This document shows, in pieces, positions 14,505-17,611 of a stretch of DNA of 17,611 bases. The stretch is from contig JBAVLA010000214.1 of the NCBI GenBank assembly GCA_049688595.1, positions 1-17,611 of the forward strand, written 5' to 3'. The notes beneath the pieces were generated by a model that was given only the letters and a program-made list of their open reading frames with translations, ran no database searches and was not told where the DNA came from. A program made the translations under genes and the position numbers. The DNA comes from Prado023 sp049688595. GTDB taxonomy: Bacteria; Actinomycetota; Actinomycetes; S36-B12; CAIYMF01. Each line of letters opens with the position of its first letter. Positions within the stretch are counted from its first letter, which is position 1.

Positions 14505-16508
14505 TCACCTTGCGGGCGCCGTGCCCGCCAGCCGAGCGACCAGCGCTCCCCGGACCCAAACCGTGCCGTCCGGGGCGATCGAGAAGCCTTCGAAGAAGCC
14601 GTCGAACGGCATCGTGCCGACGAGCCCGAGTGCGTCGTAGCAGGCGATCCCAGCCGTCGTGCCGGCCTCGGTGCACACACCGGCCGCAGGCGTTGCGGCC
14701 AGGGACTGCGACCCCTGGATCGGGAAGGTCAGCCAGGCGCCCTCGTGGTATCGGCCGAGCGCAGACCCCTGTTCGAACACGAGCAGCGCCCACAGCGCCC
14801 CATCGCTGGCGACGACCAGGTCACAGATCGAGGGGCTGCCGGCCGGGGGCGAGATGGTCGACCACGCACCATCCCATCGATGCAGCCTCGACTCGCCGAT
14901 CTCGCTGGTCCACACGGTCCCGTCGGCTGCGGCAGCCCTCGGCACGGCGACGGCCATGCCTGCCGGACGACCCACGGACATGCGCGTGCCGTCGGACTGG
15001 AACAACACGATGTCGCCATCGACCCCAGCCCAGGCCGAGCCATCGGGGCCAGCCACGACGGTGGACTCCCGGCTGGCGGTGGCCTGCCTGACGTCCTGGG
15101 CCACGACGGTCCAGGCGGCGCCGGAGAATCGGAGGAGTCCCTGCGTGGACGTCGCCCAGAGGGCGCCGTCGGAGGCGACCGCGGAGGCGCCCATGCCGGT
15201 CACCTGGGGACCGCGAGGGGTCCACTGGCCATCCCGGAAGCGCGCCCACCGGGACTCGCGGTTCCCCCGCGGGTCGGTGACTGCGCGAACCCGGGACCAC
15301 GCCTCGTCGACGGAGACCGCCGACAACCCGGTCACCTGCTGGATCGAACCGGTCGGAGCCGTCCACAGCGGGACGAACCGGTCGCCGTCGAGTTGGAGCA
15401 CCTCGGGCCCGGTCAGCACCAGGACGCGTTCCCCGGCAGTGGTGACGTCGGGGAGGGCGTCGCCCTCCGGGATGACCACACCCAGCTCGGACGTGAAGGC
15501 CTGCCAGCTGCCGTCTGGCGCGTAGCGTGCGATGCCATTCGACCCGGCGACCCAGCCGGAGCCGTCAAGTGCCACGGCGAGCCCGCCGCCGAAACCGTCC
15601 AGGGCGGTCACCCGGCGGCCGACCTGCTCGGTCACGTCGGCGCTCACGGCGTGCCAGGCCGCCCCGTCGAACCGCGACAGCGCGACCTGGGCGCCACCCC
15701 CGCTGCTGCTGATCACCCAGACCCCACCGGATGGATCCGGCGCCACGACTCCCGCGCCGCGGGGGGCGTCGGGATCGCTCGGTGCCGGCTTGGCCCAACC
15801 AGAGCCGTCCCAGCGCTGGACCGTGGGCGGCGTCCCATCGACGCCATCCCCGGTGAAGCCACCCGCCCATACGCCGCCGTCCGTGTCGACGGCCAGGGGA
15901 CCGCCCACCCCCGCACCGCGCTCAGCCATCACCGACCACTGGCCGCCGCGCCAGCGCACGACGCGCCCGCTGGCCTGCCCGTCCGCACCCGTCCGGATGT
16001 ACGTGATGCTCAGCCACAGCTCGCTGTCGACATCGGCCGCATCGACGATCAGGGAGCTGGTCGCCTCGTCCGCGTCGGCCCGGCGGACATCGTCGGGAAC
16101 TGGGACATCGGCCGCGAAGCGACCCCCATCGAACAGTCGAACGCGATCCAGACCGATCAGCCACGCACCGGTCCCGGAGGAGGGGGCCAGGCGCGGAGCC
16201 GACGTGAAGGCCCAGTCGTCCGCGGCGTCCCAGGTCGTGCCAGTACCGCCCGGGGGATCCAACCGGGTCACTGACCACGGCCCCTGCGCCCACACCGACC
16301 CGGATCCGTCGGCGACGATCCGCCCAGTGTCCCAGGCCGTGCTCGACGGGAGCCCCGCCAGGAGCAGCCCGGTTGGCACCAGGTCGGCCGACGGCGCGCC
16401 CGCCCAGGATGTCGGGATTGCGCCGTCGCCGCCGGTGCCCGCGCAGCCGCCTGCGAGCAGGACCTGCACTGACAGCGCCGCGGTCAGGCAGCGGACCGAC
16501 CCACGCAT
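14505..16508 (-). CDS. Predicted lipoprotein with ~14 propeller-like repeats (first paralog)
   Basis: Function unknown. ATG 16508 has GGAGGTG close upstream and starts a lipoprotein signal peptide ending at Cys22 ('LAGGC'); a longer open frame upstream lacks both. The mature part begins with a Gly/Asp linker and 'PTSWAGAP', then about 14 units of the 'DGxVW...RxDGxxW' type (for example 'GSGSVWAQG', 'DTDGGVWAGG', 'QRWDGSGW', 'SGGVWVIS', 'SDGALWAT', 'PDGTVWVRG'). Unit 7 ('LQLDGDRFVPLW') has lost its first Trp in both paralogs. The 13th unit has Cys612 and Cys623, matching the other protein in spacing and in distance from the C-terminus (56 residues from the first Cys to the end). One further Cys lies near 562. 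It is probably a surface-anchored beta-propeller protein, perhaps for ligand binding or protein contact. There is no catalytic signature. It is first in a two-gene operon and follows a HAD phosphatase gene after 157 bases. Confidence 0.88.
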   Translation of the reverse strand: MRGSVRCLTAALSVQVLLAGGCAGTGGDGAIPTSWAGAPSADLVPTGLLLAGLPSSTAWDTGRIVADGSGSVWAQGPWSVTRLDPPGGTGTTWDAADDWAFTSAPRLAPSSGTGAWLIGLDRVRLFDGGRFAADVPVPDDVRRADADEATSSLIVDAADVDSELWLSITYIRTGADGQASGRVVRWRGGQWSVMAERGAGVGGPLAVDTDGGVWAGGFTGDGVDGTPPTVQRWDGSGWAKPAPSDPDAPRGAGVVAPDPSGGVWVISSSGGGAQVALSRFDGAAWHAVSADVTEQVGRRVTALDGFGGGLAVALDGSGWVAGSNGIARYAPDGSWQAFTSELGVVIPEGDALPDVTTAGERVLVLTGPEVLQLDGDRFVPLWTAPTGSIQQVTGLSAVSVDEAWSRVRAVTDPRGNRESRWARFRDGQWTPRGPQVTGMGASAVASDGALWATSTQGLLRFSGAAWTVVAQDVRQATASRESTVVAGPDGSAWAGVDGDIVLFQSDGTRMSVGRPAGMAVAVPRAAAADGTVWTSEIGESRLHRWDGAWSTISPPAGSPSICDLVVASDGALWALLVFEQGSALGRYHEGAWLTFPIQGSQSLAATPAAGVCTEAGTTAGIACYDALGLVGTMPFDGFFEGFSIAPDGTVWVRGALVARLAGTAPAR
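16210..16235 (-). repeat. 26-bp block identical in both lipoprotein genes (copy 1)
   Basis: This is the partner of 14189-14214, with the same 26 bases and the same reading frame, encoding most of 'TWDAADDWAF'. The two copies lie about 2.0 kb apart in direct orientation. Confidence 0.85.
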
Positions 16509-16626
16509 CTGGCACCTCCACGAGCCGACGGCGGGGACCGGGCGTCGACCTGTTCGGCTCACACAACCACCATGGGGAGCCCCTCAGACAGTGACGAAGG
16601 TCCCGCAGCCCCGCGGCCAAGCCCGA

Positions 16627-16648
16627 GCCCGGACACCGCTGCCCGGGC
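16627..16648 (-). terminator. Weak GC hairpin after the HAD phosphatase gene
   Basis: GCCCGG and CCGGGC pair in a 6-bp stem around a 10-nt loop, 17 bases beyond the HAD stop codon. There is no U-run. High-GC actinobacteria often use hairpins without one, but in such GC-rich sequence a 6-bp stem is also expected by chance. The rest of the 157-bp gap (16509-16665) shows only the ribosome site of the lipoprotein gene; I see no convincing promoter. Confidence 0.25.
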
Positions 16649-16665
16649 GGGGATCAGGGCGATCG

Positions 16666-17547
16666 TCAGGGCACCAACAGGTCGAGAGCACGGGCAACGC
16701 CGTCCTCGTCGTTGCTGGCAGTCACCAGATCGGCAACGAGAAGTACCTCGGCGTGGGCGTTCGCCGGCGCCACGGCCGTGCCAGCGAACGCCAGCATGCC
16801 CAAGTCGTTGCGGCCATCCCCGATGGCGACGACAGCAGCCGACGGGATGCCGCGCCGGGCGCAGTGCCGCGCAAGGGCGCGTGCCTTGTCCACTCCCACC
16901 CGGGTGATCTCCAGGTAGGTGGGGTTCGAAGTCACGGCGACCAAGCCCGGGGGCGTCCGAGCGGCCACCACGTCGAGCAGGTCCTGTCGGGCCTTGGGAG
17001 CGATCAGCAGGACCTTGTCGGGTCCCTGAGTCTGGGTGGACAGGTCGGCCAGCTCGGGCGTGCAGGCCACGATCCCTGCCTCCCGGCGGATCAGGTCGTC
17101 GATCCTCGGGACGAGCCAGCGCTCCCGTGCGTACCAGTTGACCGAGAGCCCAGCCCGTGCGCCGGCGGCGGCCACCTGCTGCGCGAGCGCGACGGGCATG
17201 GACTGTTGGTCGAGCACGCGGAGCTGACCATCCCTGGCGTAGCTGCCCACCAGTGCACCCTGCGAACCGATGAAGACGGCGGGAGTGAACTGGCCAGCCG
17301 CATCGGTAGCGGAGTCGCCGACGTCGTCGGCCAGCCCGAGCGCCTCGAGGATGGGCCACAGGGCCAGCGGCGGACGCGAAGTGGTGAGCACGACCTCCAA
17401 GCCCTCGGCCCGGACTCGCCGCACGGCCGACGCAGTCGCTTCAGTCACCTCGTGGCGACTGGTCAGCAGGGTGCCGTCGACGTCGATGGCGAACAGCCGC
17501 GGTGGCGTTGGGGGCGTGCTTGCCCGATCCGGTGTCGACGGTCGCAT
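16666..17547 (-). CDS. Cof-type HAD-IIB family phosphatase
   Basis: This 293-residue protein is a cytoplasmic haloacid-dehalogenase-type hydrolase of the Cof subgroup, which removes phosphate from sugar phosphates, nucleotides or cofactors such as FMN and PLP. All four motifs are present: I 'FAIDVDGTLL' with nucleophile Asp22 and acid/base Asp24, II 'VVLTTSRPP' (Ser57/Arg58 region), III the lysine in 'GVDKARAL', and IV 'AIGDGRNDLGML'. The roughly 120-140 residues between motifs II and III form the C2-type cap that selects the substrate, which cannot be read from sequence. ATG 17547 is the first usable start in the window; its TGATG context suggests coupling to an upstream gene. The frame is open to the window edge, so a still earlier start cannot be fully excluded, but the roughly 17 residues before motif I are already ample. 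Confidence 0.93.
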   Translation of the reverse strand: MRPSTPDRASTPPTPPRLFAIDVDGTLLTSRHEVTEATASAVRRVRAEGLEVVLTTSRPPLALWPILEALGLADDVGDSATDAAGQFTPAVFIGSQGALVGSYARDGQLRVLDQQSMPVALAQQVAAAGARAGLSVNWYARERWLVPRIDDLIRREAGIVACTPELADLSTQTQGPDKVLLIAPKARQDLLDVVAARTPPGLVAVTSNPTYLEITRVGVDKARALARHCARRGIPSAAVVAIGDGRNDLGMLAFAGTAVAPANAHAEVLLVADLVTASNDEDGVARALDLLVP

Positions 17548-17611
17548 CAGTTCGGTCCCGAGCAGCCGGCGACCGGAGGGGGGTCGTCCTGCAGGACGGC
17601 GGTCGAAGGCC
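17547..17611 (-). CDS. Possible 3' end of an upstream gene
   Basis: On the minus strand, one frame runs from the window edge to a TGA that overlaps the HAD start as TGATG, ending '...VLQDDPPPVAGCSGPN'. Its third positions are more GC-rich (17 of 20) than in the other two frames. This arrangement is common for coupled genes, but only 20 codons are visible and no family can be named. It could also be untranslated leader. Confidence 0.3.
   Translation of the reverse strand, partial: PSTAVLQDDPPPVAGCSGPN

Overview
The window comes from a high-GC actinobacterium. The sequence is strongly GC-rich, third codon positions are almost all G or C, GTG and TTG starts carry good Shine-Dalgarno sequences, and the recC-recB-recD and cobU-cobT-cobS groupings fit that phylum. 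Nothing in it looks like a phage, a transposon, a CRISPR array or a tRNA/rRNA gene. The genus cannot be told from the sequence alone.

Plus strand, 1-2769: the end of a cobalamin nucleotide-loop operon. It holds the 3' part of cobU, then cobT and cobS. The genes overlap end to end (a 19-nt overlap, then a GTGA stop/start overlap), so they are almost certainly co-transcribed and translationally coupled. Together they activate cobinamide with GDP, activate 5,6-dimethylbenzimidazole as its ribotide, and join the two to give adenosylcobalamin (phosphate). A small, unrecognised one-helix membrane protein follows after a short gap.

Minus strand, 17611-2857: everything else, ending convergently against the small membrane gene. 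In transcription order this is: the last codons of a possible upstream gene; a Cof-type HAD phosphatase; two tandem paralogous lipoproteins; a small atypical short-chain dehydrogenase/NmrA-type NAD(P)-binding protein; and a complete recC-recB-recD operon. The recCBD genes are tightly packed (5-nt gap, then ATGA overlap), and all expected helicase and nuclease motifs are intact, so this is a normal RecBCD DNA end-processing machine.

The least explained part is the lipoprotein pair (16508-12391). Each protein has a signal peptide with a lipobox, then a shared 'PTSWAGAP' segment, then about 14 degenerate copies of a 'DGxVW...RxDGxxW' unit. That number would fit two seven-bladed beta-propellers. 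In both, the 13th unit swaps its tryptophan for a cysteine and gains a second cysteine 11 residues later. I do not recognise a characterised family for them and their role is unknown. Smaller curiosities are an in-frame 3 x 18-bp repeat in the RecB linker, a long low-complexity tail on CobT, a perfect hairpin in the first codons of cobS, and palindromes in the leader of the dehydrogenase-like gene. No stretch longer than about 160 bases lacks a gene.
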